Shown piece by piece: positions 8,773-17,758 of a stretch of DNA of 64,000 nt. A program made the position numbers and the translations under genes. Below the pieces are notes generated by a model. That model was not told where the DNA came from, ran no database searches, and was given only the letters and a program-made list of their open reading frames with translations. Position 1 is the first letter of the stretch. Each line of letters opens with the position of its first letter. The DNA is from Saprospiraceae bacterium (lineage in GTDB: Bacteria; Bacteroidota; Bacteroidia; Chitinophagales; Saprospiraceae). The DNA lies in contig JANQQI010000136.1 of the NCBI GenBank assembly GCA_028285085.1, positions 47,846 through 111,845 of the forward strand. Direction: 5' to 3'.

Positions 8773-9474
8773 CTAGTAAACCTCCTTTTCGAGAAGCAAG
8801 AGTTCATCTCCTGGTAAGATTCTCATGATTTCGCCGTTTTGTTGATACCGCCAGTGCTCTGCCTCATAAAAACTAACCTTGCGTTGCTTTTGGGGAACCG
8901 TTTCGAAAAACTGCTCAATTAAAGAAAGGATTTGCATTTGTTCAGTAGCATCAATAACATAGTATATTTTAATAGACAGAGGATAAGTCATTGCTCCACT
9001 TTTGATAAAAAGTGCATCATCATTGTTTGTAAGAATATATTTAGATTTTTGAAAACGGAATTGGCTTCTTAGCCACTCTCCCAGTTGGTCAATTGTAGCT
9101 TGTTCGCGATGCATCAAGGTATTTTCGAAAGCTTGAAATGGTACTGGTCTGTTATTATTTTTGGTATCCTGAAGTTGGATAGCTTTTACACATTCTACAC
9201 ATTTGCCTTTTAGCTCCAGAGTATCATAGATAGTAGTGATCTGTTTTTCAATCTTCTCTTGTTGGTCTGTCGATAAAGTTGAGAAATCTTCTAATGAAAA
9301 AATAGGGCGTTTTTCTATCCTATACTCATCGAAACAAGATTGACATAAGTATGTATCAATAATTGGCAATGTTTTCATTTCTGGCCATATCCCGCTTTCT
9401 AAGGCATCAAAAAGATGAATACACATTTCATAAAACGGTTGCACACCATGATCTTCACAGATAATTCTTCCCAT
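8773..9474 (-). CDS. Unrecognised protein with zinc-ribbon-like Cys/His motifs
   Basis: 233 residues, no signal peptide or membrane segment. Metal-binding candidates are Cys6-x2-His9, Cys44-x2-Cys47 and Cys92-x2-Cys95, which could make one treble-clef or ribbon site plus a second knuckle. The C-terminal half (about 115-233) has alternating strands and helices (WLRSQFRFQKSKYILTNNDD, then QILSLIEQFFETVPQKQRKVSFYE). It is followed 11 bp earlier on the map by the end of the membrane gene at 9485, so the two are probably co-expressed. Family unknown; zinc binding is inferred from spacing only. Confidence 0.65.
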   Translation of the reverse strand: MGRIICEDHGVQPFYEMCIHLFDALESGIWPEMKTLPIIDTYLCQSCFDEYRIEKRPIFSLEDFSTLSTDQQEKIEKQITTIYDTLELKGKCVECVKAIQLQDTKNNNRPVPFQAFENTLMHREQATIDQLGEWLRSQFRFQKSKYILTNNDDALFIKSGAMTYPLSIKIYYVIDATEQMQILSLIEQFFETVPQKQRKVSFYEAEHWRYQQNGEIMRILPGDELLLLEKEVY

Positions 9475-9484
9475 GCGTATCTAT

Positions 9485-10213
9485 TTAAGAGCTTGCTTGA
9501 AAATTTCGGAGGGCGATTTCCATAGACCACCAATATTTCTTTTTGGTTAAAAGTGTCCATTTCAAATAATCGAATTGTCCCAGATATTGCCATTCCCATG
9601 CGAAAGCATTAGAAGAGAGCATGGTAAATTTAATCTTTTTTCTAATGTTCTGAATTTCTGACTCCGTCAATCCATTTTCAATTAAGCTTTGCTTCGTTTT
9701 TCTTAAATACGCCTCATCAAACTCCGTATCTAGAAAAGGCTCGTTAATCGCTGACCAAACATCAAATCTATCCGTGATAAAAACATTATTTCTCTTACCA
9801 AAATCTTCCAGATCAGATTTCATTTTATAGGGTATAAAAATAACTTCGTTATCATTGATCACCATTGAGGGCGGTGAAGTATTTAAATTAATTTCAGCAA
9901 TTCGATCAATCGACAAAAGTGTATTCGACTTTATCCAACTGTATTTGTAATAATAGCCTGCAGGAAATAAAATATGTTTATCCTTAAAAATTATTTTTAA
10001 ATCCTCCACAGAAGAATTCTTAAGTTCTTTACGATACCGGTGACGCCACGAAGCATACACTGCAAGAACGGTAAATGCCAGAGCAATGATAAACATCAAC
10101 CCAATGATAATGGAGCTGCTATCTTCGATAAGTTGTTTACCAAAATAAAAAGCGCCACTTCCAAAGAACAGAATAGCCAATATGAGGTCCCTATGGAAAT
10201 AGATTTTTTTCAC
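9485..10213 (-). CDS. Membrane-anchored protein of unknown function
   Basis: 242 residues with two transmembrane helices near 9-27 and 33-53, then a cytoplasmic domain. The first part after the membrane (about 75-130) is strand-rich and resembles a membrane-associated PH-like fold (STLLSIDRIAEINLNTSPPSMVINDNEVIFIPYK), but I would not assign it. The C-terminus is helical and aromatic-rich. The start is a GTG; an in-frame TGA lies just upstream and the next Met falls after the first helices. The gene ends 11 bp before the zinc-ribbon-like gene. Confidence 0.6.
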   Translation of the reverse strand: MKKIYFHRDLILAILFFGSGAFYFGKQLIEDSSSIIIGLMFIIALAFTVLAVYASWRHRYRKELKNSSVEDLKIIFKDKHILFPAGYYYKYSWIKSNTLLSIDRIAEINLNTSPPSMVINDNEVIFIPYKMKSDLEDFGKRNNVFITDRFDVWSAINEPFLDTEFDEAYLRKTKQSLIENGLTESEIQNIRKKIKFTMLSSNAFAWEWQYLGQFDYLKWTLLTKKKYWWSMEIALRNFQASS

Positions 10214-10264
10214 CTCACTGAAATATCAAAAGATGACCAGATCAAAGTTTGTAGACGCCTCAAT

Positions 10265-10867
10265 CTATTGCGTCCTTAACTTATAAAACGCGCCCCGATC
10301 AAAAAAGATGATCAATTGATCCATTCCAAAGGAAAATTGCTCGATAGAGGTGGCTCGTTCCGCGACTAAGCTAATGAATATTTGCTGATTCGAAAAGGTC
10401 AATATTAAATCCCGGGGTAAACTAAAACCACGCTCTTCTCTGATTTGTAAATCTATCGAAATCAAGGTCGCCCCAATTAAAGGCAACCACTGTTGGTGAT
10501 CATTTTGGGGGACTAAATCATATTCCAACGCCATGGTAAACGGACTCTGTCGGTCGATCTGAAAGAGATCCAGCACATCGTTGTAGCTAATATTCACCCA
10601 GCGATTATTCTCGAATTCCAGAAAAACACCCGTGTCGACAGCATGATAATCTTCAGTCGTCTCTTCATTATCGTTAAGGGTGGCATAATACACCTTGAGT
10701 AAGCGACACCCCACATAGTCTGTCACCGAAAAATCAACAACCCCTTCTGGCAGTTCGAGATCTTCATCTACTGGTATCTCGTCTGGAGAACTAGCCCCGG
10801 TTTTATAAATAAAATAACCAATGAGACTAAACGCGACGATAAAAAATACAATAGCATAAAGGGGCAT
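10265..10867 (-). CDS. Single-pass membrane protein of unknown function
   Basis: 200 residues. One N-terminal transmembrane helix (AIVFFIVAFSLIGYFIYKTG, about 5-24), an acidic linker (PDEIPVDEDLELPEG), then a strand-rich soluble domain. No recognisable family or catalytic motif. It sits between the 242-residue membrane gene (52 bp gap) and the 521-residue exported protein gene (73 bp gap), all on the minus strand. Confidence 0.6.
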   Translation of the reverse strand: MPLYAIVFFIVAFSLIGYFIYKTGASSPDEIPVDEDLELPEGVVDFSVTDYVGCRLLKVYYATLNDNEETTEDYHAVDTGVFLEFENNRWVNISYNDVLDLFQIDRQSPFTMALEYDLVPQNDHQQWLPLIGATLISIDLQIREERGFSLPRDLILTFSNQQIFISLVAERATSIEQFSFGMDQLIIFFDRGAFYKLRTQ

Positions 10868-10940
10868 AGCTTCGTTTAAAAGTTATATACAGCTAAGTTT
10901 TTGAGTCTTACCAAAAACCGCTTAAAATAAACCACTTGTA

Positions 10941-12506
10941 TTACAACCGCTCTTCCATAAGACCCGGTGGGCTTTCAATAAGCGGTAAATCCAGCAGACC
11001 GATATTTCGCTTGTTAAAACGGCTAAGAAATAAAAACATCTTGCCATTATTAAGAAAACGAGATTGCGCTCTATCAAAAATCAGATCAGTCGTCTCATCA
11101 GTATATAACCTGCTCCTTTCTGCCACACCAAATTTATCAATTTTCACTATTTGAGCGAATTCTGCCTTTTTTCCTTTCTTCCTTTGGGTTCCCATTTGCT
11201 TTCGTGCGGCATGCTCATCCGCAAATACCAAGTGTAAATGACTGTTACTGAATCCCAAAGTATAAGACATTTCGTTTGGACTATAGTTTGGAAAACTCAT
11301 TTGCTTTTCTACGTCGGTAGACCAAAGGTAATCGCCATTAAAGGCCAGCGAAAAAACAACCAATTCAGTCTGAGTAATTCTTGGAAAGTCAATTGCCCCA
11401 CATCTTTCCGTGAAGTGCCGCTCTTTTTCTGCCACTAAAAGAATCTGTTGGTCATCGTGATTAATGAGAAAGTCTTTAAAATAGTATTGCAGATGTTTCC
11501 GCCTTTTCCGTTTCATCGGATTGCCACCTTGATCCTTTAGATAGAGATCATCCTCCAGAGATATTCGCGTTGATAAACGTTCTTTTCCCGAGGGATCGTA
11601 TTTGGAAACAAACAAATCAAAGTGTTTCCTTTTAGCACCATCATGGAGTGGTTTACAAAAACCAACGACAGCACTGGAACCATCAGGTAGATTGAACATA
11701 TTTGCATTAAAAGTTGCAAATTCATCCTCCCCCACAATGGTATTGTACACTGTATCTTTGGTAACGTGATATAATCTATAGTTATAAGCTGGCCAACCAT
11801 TATTAGGTGATGGGGTTCGGGCCAATAATTGTACTTCTCCAGAATTATTAATGAGTACTTTTCTAATGCGGGCCTTTAAACCTTTAAACTGAAATTCCAC
11901 TTCTTTTTCCCAGACCAATTCCATGTTTTGGTCAAAGACTTTAAGGTAATACTTCTGGTAGGTATTTAATTGTTTTTCGGATTCATCCACAAAGGCCAAG
12001 GCAAGGTAATTTGAATCCGGGCTCATCAAAAAACCACTCGACTCTTTATTGAATTTATCTCCAATAGACATCGACATTTCTGAGCTAAAATCATAGGATA
12101 GGAGCAACTGATTATCTGAAGACCTTATTTCATCATCAAGTTCTAAATAGTGCACTCTGTATTCCTTTTTATTTTCATTTCCACTTTCCCCCAGAAGAAT
12201 ATTTTTATACTTAAAATTCGCAATGGACTGAAAGATGATATCATCTCCCTCAAAATCAATATCCAGATCTTTAATCGATAACAACTGATGATCATAATCA
12301 TATTTCAATAATGCTTGATCTTGTTTTTTTCCCTCAAGGATATAATAAGCATTTGGGGTAAAACCAGCCACTCTAGAATGATATCCGTTTCGCTGATTCA
12401 CATTATTTTCACTCCATTTAATTGGATAATCTGTCTTTTGGCTATGCACCAAACATGAAAATAAAAGGAAACAAAATAAAATCGGGAGGCTGATATTTTT
12501 TTTCAT
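10941..12506 (-). CDS. Exported protein of unknown function, beta-rich
   Basis: 521 residues. Signal peptide MKKNISLPILFCFLLFSCLVHSQ; the Met at 12506 was chosen because the 18 residues upstream would displace it from the N-terminus. FSC could also be read as a lipobox, leaving lipoprotein and soluble forms both possible. The body repeats blocks such as VLINNSGEVQLLARTPS, FNLPDGSSAVVGFCKP and VVFSLAFNGDYLWSTDV, suggesting a beta-propeller, but no named repeat is evident and no T9SS sorting domain is present. First gene of the minus-strand run down to 8117. Confidence 0.65.
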   Translation of the reverse strand: MKKNISLPILFCFLLFSCLVHSQKTDYPIKWSENNVNQRNGYHSRVAGFTPNAYYILEGKKQDQALLKYDYDHQLLSIKDLDIDFEGDDIIFQSIANFKYKNILLGESGNENKKEYRVHYLELDDEIRSSDNQLLLSYDFSSEMSMSIGDKFNKESSGFLMSPDSNYLALAFVDESEKQLNTYQKYYLKVFDQNMELVWEKEVEFQFKGLKARIRKVLINNSGEVQLLARTPSPNNGWPAYNYRLYHVTKDTVYNTIVGEDEFATFNANMFNLPDGSSAVVGFCKPLHDGAKRKHFDLFVSKYDPSGKERLSTRISLEDDLYLKDQGGNPMKRKRRKHLQYYFKDFLINHDDQQILLVAEKERHFTERCGAIDFPRITQTELVVFSLAFNGDYLWSTDVEKQMSFPNYSPNEMSYTLGFSNSHLHLVFADEHAARKQMGTQRKKGKKAEFAQIVKIDKFGVAERSRLYTDETTDLIFDRAQSRFLNNGKMFLFLSRFNKRNIGLLDLPLIESPPGLMEERL

Positions 12507-12795
12507 AGTCAAGATGAGATAGGTGCAGAAATAGGATTTTCTATTATTAAAAATAACCATTTTTTGTCAATAAAGTTCGGATGATGCTTGCATTCTCAGC
12601 TCAAACAACTCATTCTGATTAGGTAGACCAATAGTGGGATACGGTTCCATCAAAAGGCACAAAAACAACTGGATCATTCTCATCTAGAAAATGATTCAGT
12701 GCTTGATCCAATTTTATTTACAAATACTTAAACCTATCTTAAAATCCACTGATCGATAAGTTTGGGGAGGAGCCTTTACCTTTAGTACAAAAACG

Positions 12796-14631
12796 ATGCA
12801 CCACCTCCGCCCCTTGCTGCTCTCACTCTGCCTGATCTCCTTATTTTCTGTTCTCTCTGCCCAACAATTGGTGGGAGATTGGACCTTTCACCCCAATTAT
12901 ACCCTATTTCGAAATGCCGAGAATTATCCCGGCCACAAAATTGATCCGCCGAAAAGCAGATTTGAGTTGTTTAAGACACTCGGCCCACCCCTCTATTTCC
13001 ACGAACAGCATCCGACACAGCGGCTCACCAATTTCCTAGCTAACGAGAACATCCCTCGCAAGGCTTTTAGCGTAGAATTGTGGCTGCTCAATCACGTCAA
13101 TATGCCCGTCGGCGCTACGATTTGCCTCCGGCAACCTAAATTGGGTGAGCAGGTGCCGTGGCTACTGGGCTATTATCAAGACGAAGTGGCGTTTCATGTA
13201 TCCAATCAAAAGGGAGAACAAGAAACAATCCGCGTCAAAGTCAAGCAAGGCTGGAAAAAATACTGGGGTCATCTCGTCGCCACCTTCGACGGCAACGATT
13301 TGCGGCTGTATTTAAATGGTGAGCTATTGGAAAGTGCCACGCTTTCTGGTCCTCCGGCTATCGATGATGAAAGTCAGATTGAGTTGGCCGGTTATTTTTC
13401 GCATGAACCTTATATGGAAATCAGTAATCTGGTAAAATCTTGCCGGCTGCACGCAGGTGCAATTCAGCTTGATGAGATCCAAGCCAGATTCCAGGCGCTG
13501 CAAGCGCAGGTGGAGCAAGGCGCTTTGTTCCCCGATACGCTTCATTTCAATGCCGGGCCGTATCTACACTACGCCACCCAAGAGTCGATTAATATCCTCT
13601 GGGAAACTGATCAGATGACGACGGCTACCGTTGCTTACGGAACGACCTTGCCTCTGCAGCAGGAAAAACGGATTGAGCAAGCGGCTTACATTCAGGAAAT
13701 CACTCTGGATAATTTACAAGTGGGCACGCCCTATTATTATGAAATCCGGGTGGAAGCGGCAGATGGTCAGCAGATGTCCTCTGGCTTGCTCACCTTTGGT
13801 ACTGCCGGCCAAGAAAATGATCCTTTTTCCTTTTGCATCCTTGGCGATACCGAAAGTAGGCCGCACATCAATCATCGCCTCGGCGAAATGATTTGGGAGG
13901 AGCGGCCCAACTTCATTCTTCATCTTGGCGATATCACCGATGGTGGTAAGGCGCCGCATAAATTTGAATGGAACTACGAGTACTTCACAGGCATTGTTCC
14001 GGTGGCGAGTCGCATTCCGGTTTTTCCGGTGCCGGGCAACGGTGAAGGCGATTTGTATTGGTACGAGCGCTATCACCGCCTCCCCTCCCCCGAAGCGTAT
14101 TATACTTTCCGCTACGGGGCCGCCGAGTTTTTTATGCTGAACACCAACGCCTCGGCGGAATTGGTCAAAGGTGGCAAGCAATACGAATGGTTAAAGCAAC
14201 AATTGGCCGCCTCCCAGGCAAAATGGAAATTCGTAGCGCACCACCATTGCCCGGTTTCTTCCGATGAGAATGATTTTGGCGATACTTGGAAAGGTGCAAC
14301 CAGCACCAATGGCGATCCTAAATTTGATGATCTAAAGGCGCTTTACGAAAACGCGCAAGTGGATATCGTCTTTTTTGGTCACGTACATTCCTACGAAAGA
14401 ACTTATCCGCTGAAAGACGGCATCGTAGATGCCGAAAATGGTGTCATTTATTTGAAAAGCGGCGGGGCTGGTGGTAATTTGGAGGATTTTGCGCCCACCC
14501 ACAATGCATATTCTGGTAAAATCCAGCGAGGGCATCACTTCTGCAAAGTAGATCTGTTCGATGATCAATTAACACTAAAAATGTACAATTTAGAAGGGAT
14601 GTTGAAGGATGTATTTGAATTGAAAAAATAA
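12796..14631 (+). CDS. Exported LamG-like plus purple-acid-phosphatase-like metallophosphoesterase
   Basis: 611 residues. Signal peptide to about residue 22 (VLSAQ). Residues about 85-230 look like a concanavalin/LamG sandwich (FSVELWLLNHVNMPVG, GHLVATFDGNDLRLYLNGELLES). Residues about 250-335 form the Fn3-like domain typical of purple acid phosphatases (YATQESINILWETD, LQVGTPYYYEIRV). Residues 343-590 are the catalytic domain with all metal motifs: GDTE (Asp351), LGDITDGG (Asp379), GNGE (Asn415), AHHHCP (His482) and GHVHSYER (His529, His531). Predicted to hydrolyse phosphomonoesters or related esters outside the inner membrane. It is the only plus-strand gene in the first 19 kb. Confidence 0.9.
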   Translation: MHHLRPLLLSLCLISLFSVLSAQQLVGDWTFHPNYTLFRNAENYPGHKIDPPKSRFELFKTLGPPLYFHEQHPTQRLTNFLANENIPRKAFSVELWLLNHVNMPVGATICLRQPKLGEQVPWLLGYYQDEVAFHVSNQKGEQETIRVKVKQGWKKYWGHLVATFDGNDLRLYLNGELLESATLSGPPAIDDESQIELAGYFSHEPYMEISNLVKSCRLHAGAIQLDEIQARFQALQAQVEQGALFPDTLHFNAGPYLHYATQESINILWETDQMTTATVAYGTTLPLQQEKRIEQAAYIQEITLDNLQVGTPYYYEIRVEAADGQQMSSGLLTFGTAGQENDPFSFCILGDTESRPHINHRLGEMIWEERPNFILHLGDITDGGKAPHKFEWNYEYFTGIVPVASRIPVFPVPGNGEGDLYWYERYHRLPSPEAYYTFRYGAAEFFMLNTNASAELVKGGKQYEWLKQQLAASQAKWKFVAHHHCPVSSDENDFGDTWKGATSTNGDPKFDDLKALYENAQVDIVFFGHVHSYERTYPLKDGIVDAENGVIYLKSGGAGGNLEDFAPTHNAYSGKIQRGHHFCKVDLFDDQLTLKMYNLEGMLKDVFELKK

Positions 14632-14651
14632 GGGTGAAAATAGATTGTAAT

Positions 14652-14694
14652 AAGTTCGTCGCAATTTGCAACTGCGATGTCCATACGCTACAAT
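14652..14694 (+). repeat. REP-like palindrome, copy 1
   Basis: 43 bp closely matching 15187-15229 in the same orientation. The core TCGCAATTTGCAACTGCGA forms a hairpin with one mismatch in the 8-bp arms. Such TCGCAGTT/AACTGCGA palindromes recur between genes in Bacteroidota and look like REP sequences mobilised by REP-associated tyrosine transposases; no such transposase is in the window. Confidence 0.6.
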
Positions 14695-14745
14695 AAACAG
14701 TTTCTCTCCTAACACCGGCGATGCATCAAAAAATAAACCTTAGTA

Positions 14746-15144
14746 CTAATGATTCCTCGAGGATCTCAGATATACTATGCCATGAGTCGCCACTCCAAAT
14801 AAAATCAAATACAAGCTATATCGGGTAATTGGCCGCTCCATTTGCGTGGCGGGCAATTCGGTAAAAAAACCGTAGATCACTAAGCCACTCGCAATTAGAA
14901 TCGCGCCGGAGCCAATGTACTGCCCCAACTGTGCCCATTTGCGCGTTGCCAATTGCAGGTACATCCCTAAAGCAGCATTGATTAAACCAAAAAGTAAAAT
15001 GTACAGATGCCCGGCACGGAACAGTGCACGGCTCATCGGTTCCATATTTTGCAGATGATCATAAAAATGATGCATATACTGGCCTGTCAATAAAAAAATG
15101 ATGACGATTCCAATGCCGAGGTAAAAATGGATTTTAGACAGCAT
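14746..15144 (-). CDS. Small four-helix membrane protein
   Basis: 132 residues from the ATG at 15144 (a TTG six bases upstream is possible). Four transmembrane helices near 5-22, 40-62, 73-93 and 105-125, with several His (MHHFYDH, GHLYILLF). It resembles short Bacteroidota membrane proteins without known function; the His-rich first loop could bind haem or metal but that is speculation. The gene is bracketed by the two REP-like repeats and is convergent with the phosphatase-like gene. Confidence 0.65.
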   Translation of the reverse strand: MLSKIHFYLGIGIVIIFLLTGQYMHHFYDHLQNMEPMSRALFRAGHLYILLFGLINAALGMYLQLATRKWAQLGQYIGSGAILIASGLVIYGFFTELPATQMERPITRYSLYLILFGVATHGIVYLRSSRNH

Positions 15145-15186
15145 CGACAAAATTCATTTAACTAGCTTTAAAAAATATAAATACTT

Positions 15187-15276
15187 AAGTTCGTCGCAGT
15201 TTGTAACTGCGATGCGGATACGCTACAATTAATGATTACACGGATATCGTATGGCGTTGAAGTTACAAACTTCAAC
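15187..15276. repeat. Two REP-like hairpins in inverted order (BIME-like)
   Basis: The first hairpin is TCGCAGTTTGTAACTGCGA (8-bp perfect arms, 3-nt loop) inside the 43-bp repeat 15187-15229. The second, 15256-15276, has 9-bp perfect arms GTTGAAGTT and AACTTCAAC around ACA. Read on the opposite strand the second has the same GTTTGTAAC centre as the first, so the two are related palindromes in opposite orientation, as in bacterial interspersed mosaic elements. Confidence 0.6.
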
Positions 15277-15322
15277 TAACGATAGTTAAAATAGCTTCTT
15301 AATATTTTTTCTTCTCTAAGCT

Positions 15323-16888
15323 TTATTGAATAATTAATTTTTTACTAATAATTCTTTCTCCGGTATTCAGTCTGAGCCAATAGATACCTTTGGCGAGATG
15401 CTCTAGTGGTAGTTCGAGATTTTGATAAGCCGTCAATGAGGTAGAATGCAAAATATTTCCAATTTGATCCAATACATCTAAATGATAGGTTTTCCCACTA
15501 TTTAAGCCAGATAAGTGAATATTAATTTTAGATGAAGTGGGATTGGGGTAATAATTAAATGCTATATTTTCTGATGCTTTATCATCCACGCTTACCCAAC
15601 AACCAAAAGTAGCATTGACAAAATTCGGAACCGACGGTGTTCCAATTTTTAAGGTATCCCAACTCCCCTGCATTAAATATAAAGTATCCATCGCATTTTG
15701 ATTCCGTTTAGCGCCGATCCATTCTAAATCAAAATAGCCAAAGCCAGCCGATGATGGTTTTGGATGTTTGAAATAATCAAACTCTTGTTCTATCATCAAG
15801 GTATCGATATCATAATTTAACGGATCAAGAATCAGAATTTGGCGATGCAAAGCCGCAGATGAACTATCGATTATAGGCTGAAAAGTGAAATGCTTTTGAT
15901 TTCGAAAATAGTTGTAAGTCGCCCCTGCGCCCGACTGTAAATAAACTAGATGTTGAGAAAAAGTACCGTCATTTAAGTCAAGCGTAGTGAGTAAACTGAC
16001 CGAGTCCCCAGGGGAACTTAAAATAAAAAGAGAATCTCCCGATCGGATCATTTCTTGCGCATTAGAAGAGGCATCATTTAAAGTATAACTCTCATATAAT
16101 TGATCTGCGTTTAGACTACGACTCTGTAATGTATATTGGTTATTCGCATCGTAACCGGCCAGAAAAAGAGTATCACTAACTTGTTCAAAAACATCCGGTT
16201 CAAATGTCAGGGGAACAGAAAGAGATAAATTTAATTCGGGATAATCATAAACCTGAATTTCATACTGATCCGGTGACGTTTCGACCAGTACAACAATTGG
16301 ACTCGTAGCATCGACATAGATACGCTTCGCCACTTTTACAATACCAGGAATCGAGACGCTATCCAACTCCGTAACTGCCCAAAGATATGGATCAGCATCA
16401 AAGGGGACATTATAAGCGTACAGTCCCTGGTCGGTGATGACCACATAAGGTGCATTCGAATTTTCAGCCTCTACTTGAGAATTATTAATATTGTTAGTCC
16501 CCCAACTATTGGCAAAACGGAACGCCACACCTTTAATTTCAGTTCCGGAGAGCGTGTCCAGTGCTCGGTAACGTTCTTGCCAGTCCCGTATGATGGCACC
16601 AAAAGTAGGTGGAATCCCCTGACTACTATCACCAGAACAAGGAATAAGAAAATTCCCAATACCGCATCCATTAGTACAGATTAAGGTCGCTTTACTAATA
16701 TCACCCTCCAGAATAAGTGCTCGACTGAATCGATAATCGGCAATACTATCACTCATCGAGGCATCTAAAGTTGAACTATGATGGCTATTCATAGCAACAT
16801 TGGGAGCAGTATGATCTAAAATAGGGGAATTTGAATTGAAATCAATGGTAAAATAAAATAGACTGGCAATTAGAAGAATTGCTTTCAT
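15323..16888 (-). CDS. T9SS-exported protein of unknown function
   Basis: 521 residues. N-terminal signal sequence (MKAILLIASLFYFTIDF). The C-terminal about 75 residues are a type A sorting domain: NYYPNPTSSKINIHLS, LDVLDQIGNILHSTSL, LPLEHLAKGIYWLRLNTGERIISKKLIIQ, with the PNP, GN and final basic strand that direct export through T9SS and surface attachment. The body is Ser/Asp-rich and beta-like with no catalytic motif that I recognise; stretches such as TSPDQYEIQVYDYPELNLS suggest propeller blades. Single gene between the REP-like element and the GNAT gene, with about 155 bp on its 5' side. Confidence 0.85.
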   Translation of the reverse strand: MKAILLIASLFYFTIDFNSNSPILDHTAPNVAMNSHHSSTLDASMSDSIADYRFSRALILEGDISKATLICTNGCGIGNFLIPCSGDSSQGIPPTFGAIIRDWQERYRALDTLSGTEIKGVAFRFANSWGTNNINNSQVEAENSNAPYVVITDQGLYAYNVPFDADPYLWAVTELDSVSIPGIVKVAKRIYVDATSPIVVLVETSPDQYEIQVYDYPELNLSLSVPLTFEPDVFEQVSDTLFLAGYDANNQYTLQSRSLNADQLYESYTLNDASSNAQEMIRSGDSLFILSSPGDSVSLLTTLDLNDGTFSQHLVYLQSGAGATYNYFRNQKHFTFQPIIDSSSAALHRQILILDPLNYDIDTLMIEQEFDYFKHPKPSSAGFGYFDLEWIGAKRNQNAMDTLYLMQGSWDTLKIGTPSVPNFVNATFGCWVSVDDKASENIAFNYYPNPTSSKINIHLSGLNSGKTYHLDVLDQIGNILHSTSLTAYQNLELPLEHLAKGIYWLRLNTGERIISKKLIIQ

Positions 16889-17045
16889 AGCTACGGTGGT
16901 TTTGAATGCAAGAATAATTAAAACAGACTGTAAAATCTATTTAAATATAATTCCTTTATTCTCTCAAACAAGAACTTACCGTTCATTTGATAAGTACGAG
17001 TCAAAATTGTTAAATAGCATCTTTAATACTCGCCCGGATCATCCT

Positions 17046-17540
17046 TCACAACCGCCGCCACATAATAAAAGCATCCGTTAAACCATGGGTACGATGCTGA
17101 TAGGCATCGGGAATTTCACCTATGATTTGAAATCCCAGCGACTGCCATAATTTTACCGCGCGATGATTACTTTTCACAACAAAATTAAATTGCATCGCGA
17201 GATAGCCTAGGTCTTTAGCTATTTCTAGCGCGTGATGTCCCATGGTTCGGCCAATGCCTTTGCCAAATTCTATAGGCGAGGTCATGAAGCCAGCGTTAGC
17301 GACGTGGGCGCCGAGATCGGGAAAATTATCCTTGATAAAAAAGGTGCCGACGATTTGGTCATCAAGCAGAGCGACGAAGGTGTGCTTGTCTGGCCCACAC
17401 CAATACGCCAGCATATTATCTTTTGATGAATCCGGCGAGAAAACATAGGTATCACCTGATGCTATCACGGCCTGAATAATCTGCCAAATACTTGATTGAT
17501 CATCCTTTTCGACTGGTCTGATGACCACATCATGATTCAT
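17046..17540 (-). CDS. GNAT family N-acetyltransferase
   Basis: 164 residues. GNAT fold: N-terminal IRPVEKDDQSSIWQIIQAVI, strand ALLDDQIVGTFFIKDN, the acetyl-CoA loop region GKGIGRTMGHHALEIAKDLG (about 95-114, Q/R-x-x-G-x-G/A type with GKGIGR) and C-terminal VKLWQSLGFQIIGEIPDAYQH. Probably acetylates a small amine; the substrate is not predictable. It begins 5 bp after the stop of the small membrane gene and is the third gene of the MarR-GNAT operon. Confidence 0.9.
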   Translation of the reverse strand: MNHDVVIRPVEKDDQSSIWQIIQAVIASGDTYVFSPDSSKDNMLAYWCGPDKHTFVALLDDQIVGTFFIKDNFPDLGAHVANAGFMTSPIEFGKGIGRTMGHHALEIAKDLGYLAMQFNFVVKSNHRAVKLWQSLGFQIIGEIPDAYQHRTHGLTDAFIMWRRL

Positions 17541-17545
17541 AAAAA

Positions 17546-17758
17546 TTATTTACTTTTTTTTAAAATATAAATGTGATACGCGTGAATAATCACGGCAATA
17601 CTGCACCCAATAATCAAAGGTGGTGCATTCAGTAAAATACCGTAAAAAATATAAATACCATTAGCCAATAAGGAAAGTAATCTCAGGCACAGGACATTTT
17701 TCATGGCCATGGATGCCAGATTAAGACAAATGGCACTATAACCTAGCCAGTGGATCAT
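17546..17758 (-). CDS. Small membrane protein, PQ-loop/YgjV-like
   Basis: 70 residues starting at the ATG at 17758, whose first bases overlap the TGA of the MarR-GNAT gene (ATGA overlap), so it is translationally coupled. Three hydrophobic segments (HWLGYSAICLNLASMAM, CLRLLSLLANGIYIFYGIL, LIIGCSIAVIIHAYHIYIL). The WLGY...K/CLR...N..YI.YG pattern resembles YgjV-like and small PQ-loop proteins. Function unknown. A longer GTG start at 17770 is possible but would lose the tight coupling. Confidence 0.75.
   Translation of the reverse strand: MIHWLGYSAICLNLASMAMKNVLCLRLLSLLANGIYIFYGILLNAPPLIIGCSIAVIIHAYHIYILKKSK

Noticed and set aside
13714..14181. Minus-strand 155-residue frame inside the phosphatase-like gene
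   Set aside because: It lies entirely opposite the conserved metallophosphoesterase motifs and its translation has no recognisable features.
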